From: Ptychodera flava
Taxonomy: Eukaryota > Hemichordata > Enteropneusta > Ptychoderidae
Reading direction: 5' to 3'
Assembly (NCBI RefSeq): GCF_041260155.1
Contig: NC_091930.1
Location: 47,349,402 to 47,413,401 of the forward strand
DNA: 64,000 nucleotides
The notes beneath the pieces were generated by a model. It did not search any database, had not been told where the DNA came from, and worked only from the letters and a program-made list of their open reading frames with translations. Position 1 is the first letter of the stretch. Each line of letters begins with the position of its first letter. This document shows, one piece after another, positions 11,885-54,089 of this stretch. A program made the position numbers and the translations under genes.

Positions 11885-13473
11885 TCATTCCATCCAAGGA
11901 TGGTGTCAGTGTGTACCTATCCTCATCACCATAGGATGTAACTGTCTTTACTGTGCAAGGTTGCATCAACGAAGTTTTCTCCCATTGAGAAATCCTTTCC
12001 TCACGTTTTTGATTTTTTTTTCTGCCCATGACTTCTCAAAAAGCATCACTTGTGCATGTCCAAAAAGGAAAATGGTACATGCAGAGTGAATTCTGTATTT
12101 AGAGAAACAAAATATCGGTTTTCAAAGTAGCGATGGCTGGTAATGAGTCGACTTATCATAGCAAATGATGCTTTTTGGAGATTTGTAAATAATCAGAAAA
12201 TGTAATTGTGCAAAAAAATTCCATCAAAATGAACATAGCTTTCAATTACATGAATGTATTCAGCCTATAGACAGGGTAAAACGGAATGCCATGGCAACAC
12301 CTAGACAAGAGATGTGGGTTGATTTACTGGAAAAGAAGAAAACCGGTAATATGTCAGCATGTATAAATATTTTACAATTGAAATAGTTTGAAAGTCTGCA
12401 GGTATACAATTGAAAAAAAAAGTCAGAATGGATAAAGTTTAACTTAATCAGTAAATTTATTCAGCAGACATAGGGTATATTTAGAAATATGTAAAGTCAG
12501 TTGTCATATTTTCAATATTACTCGAAATTCACATGTATAATCTACAAGAAACAAACCAATGCTAATTTTTTCCCTTTTACCTTTCAAGCGTAATTCAAAA
12601 CTTAATTTTCAACTGTAAAAATGCTACCCGTAACAAGTACTGTTTATGTAAGTTTTATTACATGTCATATTTTGTTGGTATTTTCATTTTCAATTTAACC
12701 TTTCCCAGACGGTTTTGTTGACTATGTTACTAATATCAAATAACCGTGTAAACATTCTTTCTTTCCTAACACCCATGGACATGATGCAAAGAAGTGAAAA
12801 GAACAGAAATAGTAACATTTGTGTACATGTTTTATCTTTCTCTCTTTTCATTTATATTTTGGTTTATTTAACATTAGGACAGTTTGTTATTAAGCACTTA
12901 GCATTATATCATACAAGCATATTGATGGCACAAATACAGCTGTCTGATTGGTCGAGACGTGAAAGAATCTTCATGATATAGCACCGTTGGCACAAGCGGG
13001 AGCTCTGAGCGAGAGCAAAAATCCTTTTTCGATGTTCCATGTGAGAATTTCAATATACTGTTATGATATAATAGCAATGAATCACACCCAGCAACAGTAT
13101 ACCACTCGGTTTTGACCATTTCACTTCATACATATGTACACGCTATCGCTTGTGCATGTGCATATATGTTGTAAACAGTCAAAATCACGTTGCATCCCAT
13201 CGCTGTATCTGCTTCATTGTTTAATGGTATAACATGTTAATGCATTGAGCTTGAATTTTATATGCAGCTGTCTCTCTCTGATAGAGATTATCCTTTAGAA
13301 GTGGCAATGTCTTCTTTCAAATTACTTCACCACAGTGGTGGAGATAGTGTGATTTCACCGTACATTTATCAGTCGTACTCGCTAACGTAATTCAAGCCAT
13401 TCATCAATTTGAAACCCTGATCAATAAATGCATTGTGCCATCATGATGCTGCTGAATTTCATTAATTTATCAA

Positions 13474-13550
13474 AAAAAGTAACTCAACATTTTTGATGTT
13501 TTTGATAAATATATATTTATCAAAAACATCAAAAGGTAGAGTTACTTTTC
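13474..13550. repeat. 77-bp near-perfect palindrome
   Basis: The left arm AAAAAGTAACTCAAC plus TTTTTGATGTTTTTGATAAAT pairs with ATTTATCAAAAACATCAAAA and then a GAGTTACTTTT end, around an AT-rich centre. Likely a degenerate hairpin MITE. Confidence 0.65.
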
Positions 13551-14335
13551 CGTCGATGTAAATCACTTTACCAATGTATCATATAGGAACATTGACAGCA
13601 TTAGAATAATATTTCACTGTAAAATGCTTCATTCAAAATCACATCAGGGTTGTTTTGTAGTTGTCCAAAAGAAGAGATAGCCGTACAAAAACAAAATTGA
13701 AATTTACAGCATGAATGACAGATATGTAACTCATTTCATGGACTGCCGTACTTTGTCTCAATATCATTCTGACCATGAAAACAACTTTTTTAAACAGATG
13801 TATCTTTGAATAAATTGATACTTGCACACATTCTTTCATTTTCAAAGGGATGGGTTTTTTCTCAGACTAAATAGACTCAACTTTTTTGTCAACCAGATTA
13901 AAATGATTTGTCATATTTTGTATATTACCGAGATAACAAGAATAGCTCTCATGACAGCAAAGCAACGACTATATTCATTCATTAATCCTAGAAATTGTTT
14001 TATGCCAAATGTACAAGTTTTATCAGAAGATACTGTACTCGATTTCCATTTGAAAGATATTTTTCCATCACATGTGAAATCAAAAATATGCTTAGAATTC
14101 TTTTTTTGCCGAGTCATGTAAGTCTGACTTTGTGTGTATGTTGTTCTGCACACCAGACCTTTATATTTTCTTTTTCTGCGAAAAATTCTGACTTCAGGAA
14201 ATAAATAAATTTTTTTTGTATCTAAACTTCAAAAGATGGGGCAAGTATTTTGTTGTAGAAAGAATAACAGAGGTGATTGCCTACAACACTATTGTTTGAC
14301 CAACGGTATGTGTACACAGACAGACAAACAGACAC

Positions 14336-14340
<5 letters not shown>

Positions 14341-14386
<46 letters not shown>
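14341..14386. repeat. (TA)n microsatellite
   Basis: Uninterrupted TA dinucleotides for 46 bp, preceded by CAGACAGACAAACAGACACAC. The open frame through it is a repeat artefact. Confidence 0.95.
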
Positions 14387-14390
<4 letters not shown>

Positions 14391-15177
14391 TATTTTGTGT
14401 AACAATTTAACAGAGTCCATTGTCTGCAACAGTATTGCTCTGTTGTTTTACCAATGGTGTGTATGTATGTATATATAGAAAGGTAGATATATAGATATAT
14501 CATTGAAGGGATTTTTATTCCATGTTCAAAATTTTGTGTCTGCTGATATATAACCTGTCTTTTGTTATCAGCTACCCCCTAGATCATACCAGTGTCTTGC
14601 TAACCCCTAGATCTCACCAGATGCACAGACTGCAGGCTTCTTTATTACATGCCTCGTATATATCGAACGCAGCGCACTCCATAGGATTCAATGGTAACTT
14701 GTTGATGACGTCCTGGGCCGCATAGGTACTCATCACTTGACTGACAGTTAACTGGAGCTAATTTCAATTTGACAAAAATGATAAAATTACATGTTTTACA
14801 CAGGAAGTACTGTCTTTGCAAAATTATCCGCAAAATTTATAAACTGCATAACAGTGATTTACATTATAAATATATCAATGGGCCATTTGATGATGAAAAT
14901 CTTTCTGTTTTCCAACAGATTTTTGTCTCACATGGAAATAAAGCACATGATTTTCATTTGTTTGTAAACTTAAAAATTTTGAGCAAAATCTATGGAAAAC
15001 AGGCATGTAATAAAACCATAGCCTATATGAGGTGCTATGTTACCCTCAAGGCAGGAGACCATTTGCTCTCATGTCAGGCAAATGGTCACACCTACCCTCG
15101 GACACATAGTCCCATGTTTAGGCTATAATACATGTTGGATCTCTTGTCCGCTTCATTCAATTTCTTCCAAAACTTGA

Positions 15178-15292
15178 TTTTGCTACATCTTTCTGTATGT
15201 CTTCATTACGCACTCATCATCATCAGATTGGTCAAAATACACCAATTGAAATACAGAAAGCTGAAATGTAGCAAGACTGAGGTTACCATGGT
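15178..15292. repeat. inverted repeat with 15-20 bp arms
   Basis: TTGCTACATCTTTCTGTATG pairs imperfectly with ATACAGAAAGCTGAAATGTAGCAA around a loop of about 70 bp. Probably a decayed MITE. Confidence 0.5.
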
Positions 15293-16410
15293 GACAGTCT
15301 TTATATAGTGTGACCTTGAAGTTCAAAAAGTTTGATTTCTTCCCATCAAATGAAGAATTGAATTTTCCTTTGTAAATGATAGGATGAGATAATCATGTCG
15401 CAGCAAACAAACAAGCTTCCTTTGTAGTATAAGAGCTTAAGTGTGACTCTAGAGGGCGCTCCACTGTCCTGATGCTTAGCACTTGCCTGCGTCTTTGCTT
15501 AGATTTTTGCAGTTGGCAAAGACATGTGCAAGTTAAACATTGTGGTGTGACTTAATGAGAATAGAGGGGACTGCAATCCCTTGGGATAACAGCTTTTAAA
15601 TTACAGTAAAAATATGATACTGGATATTCTTGCGCTGCTATGCAAAATCTTTCCCACGCAGTCAGCAAGCAAAGGTTACTGTGATTGAAGCGTGGGAATT
15701 AACTTCATGCACTTGTATCTGACCTGGTAAGGTTTCCAGGAAAACTAATTTCAGCAGATAGTTATCAGTTCACACAAGTTTAGGATTTCCTCTCACTCTG
15801 AGTTGCTTTGTTTGCCTCCGATTTTCGTTTGATTTTGTCTGTGCATAGCATGAAATCATAGTGATGGTAATACACATTCAAAATTGCCACCCCCCCCCAA
15901 AGTAAACCAAGGGACACTGACAAAGCACTGATGTAAAAGTTTATTTTATGGCTTACCCAAATCACATCTAATCCCCAATATACTGTTTTTCAGTGACGAG
16001 GAAAATCTTGAGAATGAAATCTATGTAAATATTTGCATATTAAGTGCACAAGTCTTTGTAACACAAAAGTCCATTCACTAGCTGTTATAGGCGAGTCTTT
16101 CAGGACTGTGTTTCAACACTGCTTTGCTGAGGTCATGACCTTAGCATTCCTGTCCAGCACATTATAATCCTGTTCTTCCATGCTGTGGGAAGTGTGGGGT
16201 GCAAGGGTTAACTATTTCCCCAACAGCTCTGTGATTGAGAACACTCTAAAGTAAATGGTCCAGTCTAAGTCCTCATATTTTCTGCCTTCAGGCATTTCAT
16301 CAAGTGAACAAATTGTTTTCTTTCTTTACGGGAACCCAGAAAGATTTTAATCTTCACCAACAAAGGAGTGACTGTTTCATAAATACCATGAACAGAGAAT
16401 ATTGTGCAAT

Positions 16411-16504
16411 TTAACCTGTCCACCTCGGCTCTCTTTAAACAGGTTCACACTCACTATTGATATCAATGGGTTGGGCTAAACCATGGTGGTGGTGGAAAGG
16501 TCAA
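16411..16504. mobile_element. T1 MITE, first member of a TTAA element cluster
   Basis: TTAACCTGTCCACC left end, inner GATATCAATGGGTTGGGCTAAACC and right end GGTGGTGGAAAGG followed by TCAA (mutated TTAA). It lies 51 bp before a T2 element. Confidence 0.6.
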
Positions 16505-16555
16505 AAAGGTCATCTCATCCACATTTTCACAATTGGTCATCGAGACACAAATAAA

Positions 16556-16906
16556 TTAAGGTAGAACGCGCCTCGGGACAGATAGTTGGATTCTCAAATT
16601 TCTACAATTCTTTTGTGATCTACCACTTGTGGGGTTCATTTTCAAAGCTAAAGAAAAACTTACACCTGCTAAATTTTGCGAAAATCCGAAATTGAATTTT
16701 TCCCCATAGAGTTAACACAGGAATGGCGGCCATTTTGAATTTCAAATATCACAAAATGTCGGATATTTTGTTTCACTAGTTCCAACCTTTGCACTGTGAC
16801 CCCCGATTTTTATTGTCGATTTGGTTAGAGAATGGTTGAAAGTTTCATTCAGGAAAGTTTGAGCAAAAGTTTAAGTCTTCCACTTTTGAGGCGAATACTA
16901 CCTTAA
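16556..16906 (+). mobile_element. T2 element (351 bp), TTAA-flanked with GGTAG...CGCCTC ends
   Basis: TTAA at 16556-16559 and 16903-16906. The left end GGTAGAACGCGCCTC and right end GAGGCGAATACTACC are 15-bp imperfect inverted repeats. The interior includes GATCTACCACTTGTGGGG and GGCGGCCATTTTGAAT. This is the best-preserved copy of the family; others are near 23.7, 35.3, 38.4, 42.5 and 46.8 kb. No protein is encoded. Confidence 0.82.
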
Positions 16907-17525
16907 AGGGGGGGGGGGGGGGGGAAGTTCACAAGGATGATTTTTACATATGTGGTAGCTCTGTGGTCATTTACCCAGGAAAAACTATTTTCACCATTTA
17001 TAACTCGCAAGATTTTTTACAAAAACGATAAAATAGTACAGGAAGTTGCCCATGTAATTTGAATCATTGGAAAAAAGCTCCAAGCTTTGAGCTTGCATAA
17101 TGTGATATGGAAGGGACCATCTCTGGACGGGTATGGCCCCACACATAGTCCACTCACAGTAACACGGTAATAGACAGCAACACAAAATCTGACAGTGGAC
17201 AGTTTATTATAAGTGAATCATCGTTTATGCAAGGATACTCAGTATAAACAAAAGTTATGTAAATACGCACAGCCTGGTTTAAGCATGGGTGAGTGGACAA
17301 TGCCATACCCATGGGATAATGGTCCCTTCCATATCACATGATGCAAGCTCCAAGCTTGGCGCTTTTTCCCATGATTCAAATTACATGGGCAACTTCCTGT
17401 ACTATTTCTATCGGTTTTTGTAAAAAATCTTGCGAGTTATAAATGGCGAAAATAGCTTTTCCGGGGTAAGTGACCACAAAGCTAGCACATATGTAAAAAT
17501 CATCCTTGGTGAACTTCCCCTTTAA
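16903..17525. mobile_element. T3 foldback element (623 bp) sharing a TTAA with T2
   Basis: TTAA at 16903-16906 (shared with the neighbouring T2 copy) and 17522-17525. Arms of roughly 230 bp are inverted: a G-run and GAAGTTCACAAGGATG on the left, CATCCTTGGTGAACTTCCCC on the right. Pairing continues through ATAACTCGCAAGATTTTTTA and ACAGGAAGTTGCCCATGTAA. The loop is about 100 bp. The left arm has a poly-G run (16907-16924) that the right arm lacks. Confidence 0.8.
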
Positions 17526-17699
17526 CATTTCTGCCATACATGAATGCATAGAAAAAATATTCCTTGATCTGAATTGCCAGTTACTGCACAGCTGCTCTGC
17601 AATAAGTCTAATATGATTGGCATAGTGCCAAACTTATCTTTCATATATTGTAGTAGGTATGCAGGCCTGATATTGAACAGAAAGGTTGCATGCCTGTCA

Positions 17700-17845
17700 T
17701 GTTGGACCCACTGCAGGTCTGATTGGTCAGACAGGCAGCGTATCTGTCTCTCAGACCCATCACTGCCAATCTGATTGGTCATTGATCATCAGACAGGTAC
17801 TGTGTCTCTAATGTTGGACCTACTGCAGGTCTGATTGGTCAGACA
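17700..17845 (+). repeat. direct repeat with CTGATTGGTCA core
   Basis: ATGTTGGACC.ACTGCAGG and TCTGATTGGTCAGACA occur at about 17699-17732 and 17812-17846, with a third CTGATTGGTCA near 17770. The repeated core contains an inverted CCAAT box; regulatory use is not shown. Confidence 0.55.
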
Positions 17846-18784
17846 TGTAGCATATATGTCAGCCATGCTACAGGTGACAGATGAATGGCCCAGTGTTGTT
17901 GGATTTGGAACCAGATACTACTGACCAAATCCTGAACTCTTTCTATGTTGTGTCTGGAAACACCATGCTTTGACCACTGCTGACACCATATTTAAGATTT
18001 ACTTTGAAATATTTATTTTCATTTGTGATCAGTTTTCAGCGTTGATACCTCTCTCTCTTTTTCTGGCATTCTGAGGAAAGTTAACTCTATGTTTATTTGG
18101 TAAATGGTATCGCTACAGGGTCTGTACAGTGCCTGTGAGTGTTTACGTTTATGTGTGTACTGTTTTTGCCTATTAATGTCTGTCAGAAACTTTCATACAA
18201 AGATGGGTGTGTGGTCACGAACCCAAATAAGGTATATTTGAATTTACACATGTCATGGACAAAACTCAATGAGCTGAGAGAAGGGTTAAAAAATGGCTCC
18301 ATTTTGATTAATGCATGCAAATTTGCCCTGATGTCATGGTTACGCCATCATTAAATCATGTCATATGCATGATACTTTGCCAATTCTCCATACAGATTTT
18401 TCTTTTGAAATACAATGTGCTTGTCATTCAGAAAACCTGTGACCTTGGCAGTTGAAACTTCAAAAAACTTATTTCAGTGATTTATTGTTTTTGTTGAAAG
18501 CTCAAACCGTAAATGTTGTCTTCAGATTATTGCACTTCAAGACTTTGTTTCAAGGAAGGAGGCAGAGTGTATCCAAGATCAAACTAAATGAGTTTCTTAT
18601 ACAAAAGTTCATCATAAATTATAGAGCCTTAAATGCAAGCAGCTGTAACTTTCCAGATTTTTTTTGGTTTTTTTTGTATCTTAATTACAATTGTTGTTCA
18701 GCTACTTCCCCAAAGCACGTTGAAACACATTTGTATTTGTAAAGACAGCATGTGTACGGTACTTGTAATATGCACTGTCATTGT

Positions 18785-18965
18785 TTCTAGTTTGAGTTCT
18801 TGTCTAGACCAGAATTCACTTGTCAATGACAATAATACAGTTTGCGTGTGCCGAGTGTATAAGCTGCAAACTGTGTATCTTAACATGCTATAGGGAGTAG
18901 AACAAGAAACTGTTGTTGACATGTGAAAAAAAGGAGTGAAAAAACCACCAAAAGTTACAGCAATT
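18785..18965 (+). repeat. dispersed repeat family S, copy 2
   Basis: Contains CTAGACCAGAATTCACTTGT and AATGACAATAATACAG and ends near CACCAAAAGTTACAGCAATT. It shares its first half with the copy at 9560 and its end with those at 37540 and 62805. Confidence 0.55.
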
Positions 18966-19573
18966 GGCCCTTTAATTTTTATTGTCAGTTTATTCTATAT
19001 TTGGGCAAAGAGAGTAGAAATGATCTCGGTTCCTCAGTCTTTGGTTCAACCAAGATTGAAGGCAAATCAAACTCAGATAAGTGGAAAGTGAAACTCTTGA
19101 TGAATGCTAATTAACTTAGTGAGTGCTGTCTATATTGCTACACCAACTCACAGTCTATTCCAGGCAAAATTTGAAAAAAATAATGAATCCTTCACTCACT
19201 TGATATGGTTGAACCTTGTTTTTTTTTATTTGTTAATACTGTAACAAAGTACAAGAAAGCTGAGGTGATATGATGTGATATTGGTTAGACAGTTAACAAA
19301 GAGAACATGACATTTAACGAATAACATTGTTTGCTAATCTAACAGGGTGTACAGATAACAGTTTTATACAACATATCAATTTATCAGTCTGTGATAATTG
19401 CGTAGAGGTATAAATTTGAGCATCGTGAATTCGTACGACAGAGCAAAAAGTTTTGTGACAATGTTCGTGAAAACAACATTCTGCCGAGACAAATGTCTCA
19501 GTGACAAATGGGAAAATTTCACCAACTTTTAAAAAAATCACAACATGGACATTTGATAACTCAAAAGAGTTTC

Positions 19574-19664
19574 TAGACTGAAAGATCAGTCTCTTGAGGG
19601 CGCTCTCTATGCTCCCCTGTAGGAGGAGGGGAGCATCCACAAGCGCCGCGGATCTTTCAGTCTA
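19574..19664. mobile_element. TA-flanked 91-bp hairpin MITE, family T6, copy 1
   Basis: TAGACTGAAAGATC at the left pairs perfectly with GATCTTTCAGTCTA at the right; the outer TA is the candidate target duplication (Tc1/mariner-like). The middle has a second stem, CTCCCCTGT...AGGAGGGGAG. Confidence 0.75.
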
Positions 19665-20966
19665 AGAGTTTGTGACTTGAAGAGACATGCAGCAACAGTA
19701 AGAGAAAACTTTGATTACAATCTGAGAGTTACACAACAGTACATGTGAGTTGTATCATCAATGATATGACTTGAAGGTTTTCACAACGGTACATAACAAC
19801 TGCGACAGCGTAAAAACTATACTGCTGTAGGATAAATATACATTCTAGTCAACTGTTGTCTTCATAAAAAATCATTAATGCTAGAGGTAGAAAAAAATCT
19901 GAAAAATCTGTGATTTAACAAAGTATGGTACTGCTTCTACCGAAGTCACTGCGTAACCCAAGCACGTGTGTGCTCTGAAGAAAATGCATGGAGTCTCGCA
20001 TGTGTGCCCAAGTTAAGCGCTTCTACCCAAATAAGATGGTAAAAAACAAGAAAAACAATAATCCTGTATATCTATCACTGTTACTAAATATGTTGCTGCA
20101 TGTCAAGTAACTCTTACACACTGATCAGCTGGATCGAGACACCAACATTTCAGTCAATCACCAATGTTATGTCTTTAACTATTGAGGAGGCTATCTGTGG
20201 ATTTAAAATTCATGAGCAACACATTTATAAGAAATGAGTAAATTTATTGTTAAAACGTACTCAAGGTGTACGACACAAAACACCTATAGTGTTTCTGTCC
20301 CAATTCTTCCATATGACCTTAACCTCCAAAAACTCATACTTTCTATGTTGATTTGTTTGGCCATGGTTGCACACCTCGTCCAAAATTAGACCTTGAATAT
20401 AGAAATAAAATATAAGTTAACATGACGGGGTGAAACCAAAATAAAAAATTTAATTTCAACCAACCCAAAGTTTATTCTTGTAGGGGAGGCATTTCTGATT
20501 TCAAAGCGTGAATTTCCACTTTGTAAAATATGTGTAAAAAAATAAAAGTTTAAAATTTCAACCTTCCTACCCTGTTTCCCCTATAGAGATTACAAGGAAT
20601 CTGAAACATAACAGTATACCTCTTTTTTGACCGAACATATATGAAATCTTAAGATATTTTTTGGACCAAGTTTTGAGTTAGTTGTCGTCTGCCACTAGTG
20701 TCAGGTCTGAAACAAATAAAATGAAATCATAATATTCTCATCCTTGTGAATCAAGTTGAATTTGCCTAGCAAGTAGCAACTTCGAACTAACCTTTATCTG
20801 TATGTGTGCTACTCATTCCAGCACGGTTTACCCAGAATGCATCTGATGTCAGAGTAGAGGTCAAAAGTTACTAATTTGCATATTCTGGCAGAATGTACCA
20901 AGGGTACATCAATCTGGTGTCAAAACAGAGGCCACTGATTTGCATATTGGCAAGCTGTCGCAGAGC

Positions 20967-21022
20967 TAGACTGGAAGATCTGTCGCTCAAGCGCGTCCTC
21001 GAGCGACGGATCTTTCAGTCTA
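20967..21022. mobile_element. TA-flanked 56-bp hairpin MITE, family T6, copy 2
   Basis: Same ends as the copy at 19574 (TAGACTGGAAGATC and GATCTTTCAGTCTA), with an inner stem of TCGCTC...GAGCGA. One of the smallest elements in the window. Confidence 0.75.
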
Positions 21023-21773
21023 TTGCAGAGCAAACTATATATTTTTTAGAGATTCTCTTCCTTGCATTATTAGTACGTCCAACTGTAGAATGAATTGCAA
21101 GCATGCAATGGTCACTGTAAGGTGAGTAGTTCAGATTGTCATTTGCTTACATTAAAATGAAGCTGACATGATATCATTCCTATGCCTAAACCCTCCCTTG
21201 AACAATAATGTTCCACTGCATAAATTAACTGGAACACCATGACCATCAGTGAAAGTCAATATCATGACATGTGACCAATCATTAACCAATGGGAACATTA
21301 GTACATAAGTCCAAATATACCATGTGACCAATCAACAACCAATCAGACAATTTCTGAGCTGTTTAACATACATGACCGAAATACCAGACTGTCTGCGATT
21401 GGTGCATCATTATAAGACCAATCTGTTGATTTGTTCATCGGGTGCATAAATTCCATAATATATGTGCTTTTGACAAGCCCTAGGTCATTTCATTCTCGGA
21501 AGAAAATTCAGTGATCAATGTCCTTTTTAGTCGAAGCCCAACAAGACTGACATGACATAGAGGGCGTTATTTATGTCGGAAATTGTCGCCAGAGTACGTG
21601 TTATTTGTAATACAACTTTCCAACAACTGACTTATAAAAGGCAAAGACATGCTTTGTTTTAGGAATTGACAACAGCTCAGTAATAGTCTATTGGTTGGCA
21701 AGATACTTTGATCTTTGGGACATTTATCGGCCTTTGTGTCTTCTCTTGATAAGATATCGGAATTCTCAAACGA

Positions 21774-51773
<30,000 letters not shown>

Positions 51774-51991
51774 ATCCTGTAAATTTAGGGTACGCAAATA
51801 AAATTGGTAACTCCGATTATCACAGCGCGCTGACCAAGTGAGGTCGTTCACCAGATGGAACCTGTTGACTGTAAGCTGCCGATATCAGCATCCGATAGTG
51901 AATGTTGTAGTAAGATCTAGCACGAGTAGACTGTTGTCAGCTGGCGAGTTCAGTCAAATTGGATGCAAACGATGTGCCCTCCCCCTTTTCG

Positions 51992-52003
51992 TATTTAAAT
52001 AAT
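51992..52003 (-). promoter_or_regulatory. TATA-like element upstream of the Rh gene
   Basis: The minus strand reads ATTATTTAAATA about 220 bp upstream of the Rh start codon, with a TGACATCATCG (CRE/AP-1-like, seen on the plus strand at about 52047) further upstream. Plausible core promoter; the transcription start is not known. Confidence 0.35.
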
Positions 52004-52364
52004 CCGCACGATGTCAGTGTTCAAAAGTAGTTGTGGGAGGGGCGTGACATCATCGCAAGATTTTCGCATGGGGAATACGTGATCTCTGGCGGATACTGCG
52101 CGCAGTAGCGTCAGCCCGTTTACCGCCAATTTTATCATCACGTGAGTAAACACGATTGTCTACAATGTCACAGCTATCAGAACATTGTTCCACTTTTTAT
52201 TCCACTTCAAGGTCTTATCGCTGCTGACCCCGAGAAATACGAAACCTCCTACCCTCATGCATAAAATGGTTTTGCCCAATTAGTGAATACGATGATTGAC
52301 CAAGAGAAAGGACAGGGGAAAATGGGCGTGTACAAGATCATGTAAAGTTCTAAAGAGTTGAGTT

Positions 52365-52397
52365 TCACCACAGTCCCTCCATCCGAGGGACTGTGGT
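52365..52397. repeat. short hairpin
   Basis: ACCACAGTCCCTC pairs exactly with GAGGGACTGTGGT across a 7-bp loop. Too short to classify. Confidence 0.6.
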
Positions 52398-53169
52398 TTC
52401 ACAAATATATTTTCTTCACCCAAAAACATGGGCCGTCCCAATGTTGCATAGGATGTATAATCTGAGGTAGTCAGGAGGCAGCAGTCACTACCCCCCTCAC
52501 CCCCCCATACCATCCCGCCGATGGGACGGCCATTGCAAGGGGTAGGGTAGCAGTTTACTGTTGTTTTCCCGTTCTTTTGTGTCTAGCTAGCACCAATATG
52601 GGTTTATTCCATCTCTAAATTTTCTACAGAACATGCATCTGATAAGCCAGAAGGAAGAATGGAAGATAAGACGCTAGCTTTGTGCAGTACAGAGGTACTA
52701 GGTGCGACAATGGGGTTTTTGGTTGGACGAAGATATAGGCTACGATGCTGTACATACCTAACAGGAGTCTACGTATTGGTTTTTAGGCCATTCAGCACGG
52801 TTTCAGTGAATTTGCAAAACTTAGCTTAAATCTTGTAATGTTTGTGTTTATAAAGCAAAAGTACTGAAAGGATACAAAAAAATTAAAGCTGCATGCTGTA
52901 CCCTTCTCATGTTTGATGGCAATTCCACGATACTCGTGACACAATATTAATATACAGAACCCTCGCAAGCACACACTTCGAATTCAAATACAATATTAAA
53001 ACGATTCTATTCTTTCTAATAACCAATTGACTGCGCGGCTGTAAGGTCTTGTAGAGGGCAGTTTGCCGTTTCTTGCAAACGTAGAAGTTACAAACTCGAT
53101 TTCTGAGCGTTGTTAACCCAAAAAGTGCTATTACTATGGTCATATCGGATTGACCCTTGAAATCCTGAT

Positions 53170-53172
<3 letters not shown>

Positions 53173-53230
<58 letters not shown>
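53173..53230. repeat. (CT)n microsatellite
   Basis: 58 bp of CT dinucleotides, 1.4 kb upstream of the Rh start codon. Confidence 0.97.
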
Positions 53231-53234
<4 letters not shown>

Positions 53235-53699
53235 CCTCACTGTGTGCATCCTCCTCTAGGCAGATTTATCTGCCTGCTCCCCGACTTTAGCTGCCTCTCC
53301 TTGTGTAATCATAGTAGTCCAAATTCAAGAAAAACACACAGTGGCATATATCTGACGTCTATTGGCATACCTACATAGACACAGACACAGGTAAAATAAA
53401 TGTGTAAATAAATGTAAAATGTAAAACAATGTGTGTACACATGAATCAAAAGACAAAATCGTCTATTCATGAAATCGCTGGACTTCCGTCCTCATGTAAC
53501 TTAACACGGACAGTGTTCCGTTGTATACAAAACGTCTCCTTTGTGATCGTTGTATGAATGTACCCATGATAGAATGCAATAAATTATCGATTGGTCACAT
53601 TATTGTATTGATAGGTTCGGCTGTTTTGACATCCCGTCCTCTTCTGCAACGTACGACTGATCTCCTCCCACTTAGATTGCCAAGATGATGGAGCAATGT

Positions 53700-54089
53700 C
53701 ATAGGATGGCCATGGGTGATACACATTGATGCCATAGGATGGCCATGGGTGATACACATTGATGTCATAGGATGGCCATGGGTGATACACATTGATGTCA
53801 TAGGATGGCCATGGGTGATACACATTGATGCCATAGGATGGCCATGGGTGATACACATTGATGCCATAGGATGGCCATGGGTGATACACATTGATGCCAT
53901 AGGATGGCCATGGGTGATACACATTGATGCCATAGGATGGCCATGGGTGATACACATTGATGCCATAGGATGGCCATGGGTGATACACATTGATGCCATA
54001 GGATGGCCATGGGTGATACACATTGATGCCATAGGATGGCCATGGGTGATACACATTGATGCCATAGGATGGCCATGGGTGATACACAT
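53700..54089. repeat. 33-bp minisatellite, about 11.8 copies
   Basis: The unit contains ATAGGATGGCCATGGGTGAT and ACACATTGATGC and repeats almost without change; the only regular difference is GTCATAG versus GCCATAG, with the T form in the second and third unit junctions. Because 33 is a multiple of 3, one plus-strand and three minus-strand frames stay open across the array, giving 11-residue repeats such as WPWVIHIDAIG or YHPWPSYGINV. Coding is possible but unsupported: no splice signals or conserved flank. Confidence 0.95.

Larger units (their letters stand above)
10428..21773. other. intergenic region between NAA50 and the 3' end of the Rh gene
   Basis: About 11.3 kb with no gene that I can support. 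The two genes converge here. The longest open frames lack recognisable motifs and look like chance. It contains at least four T1 or related copies, the T2-T3 element chain at 16.5-17.5 kb, two TA-flanked mini-elements, an AT microsatellite and several hairpins. The first part is probably NAA50 3' UTR, but I could not fix a poly(A) site. Confidence 0.7.
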
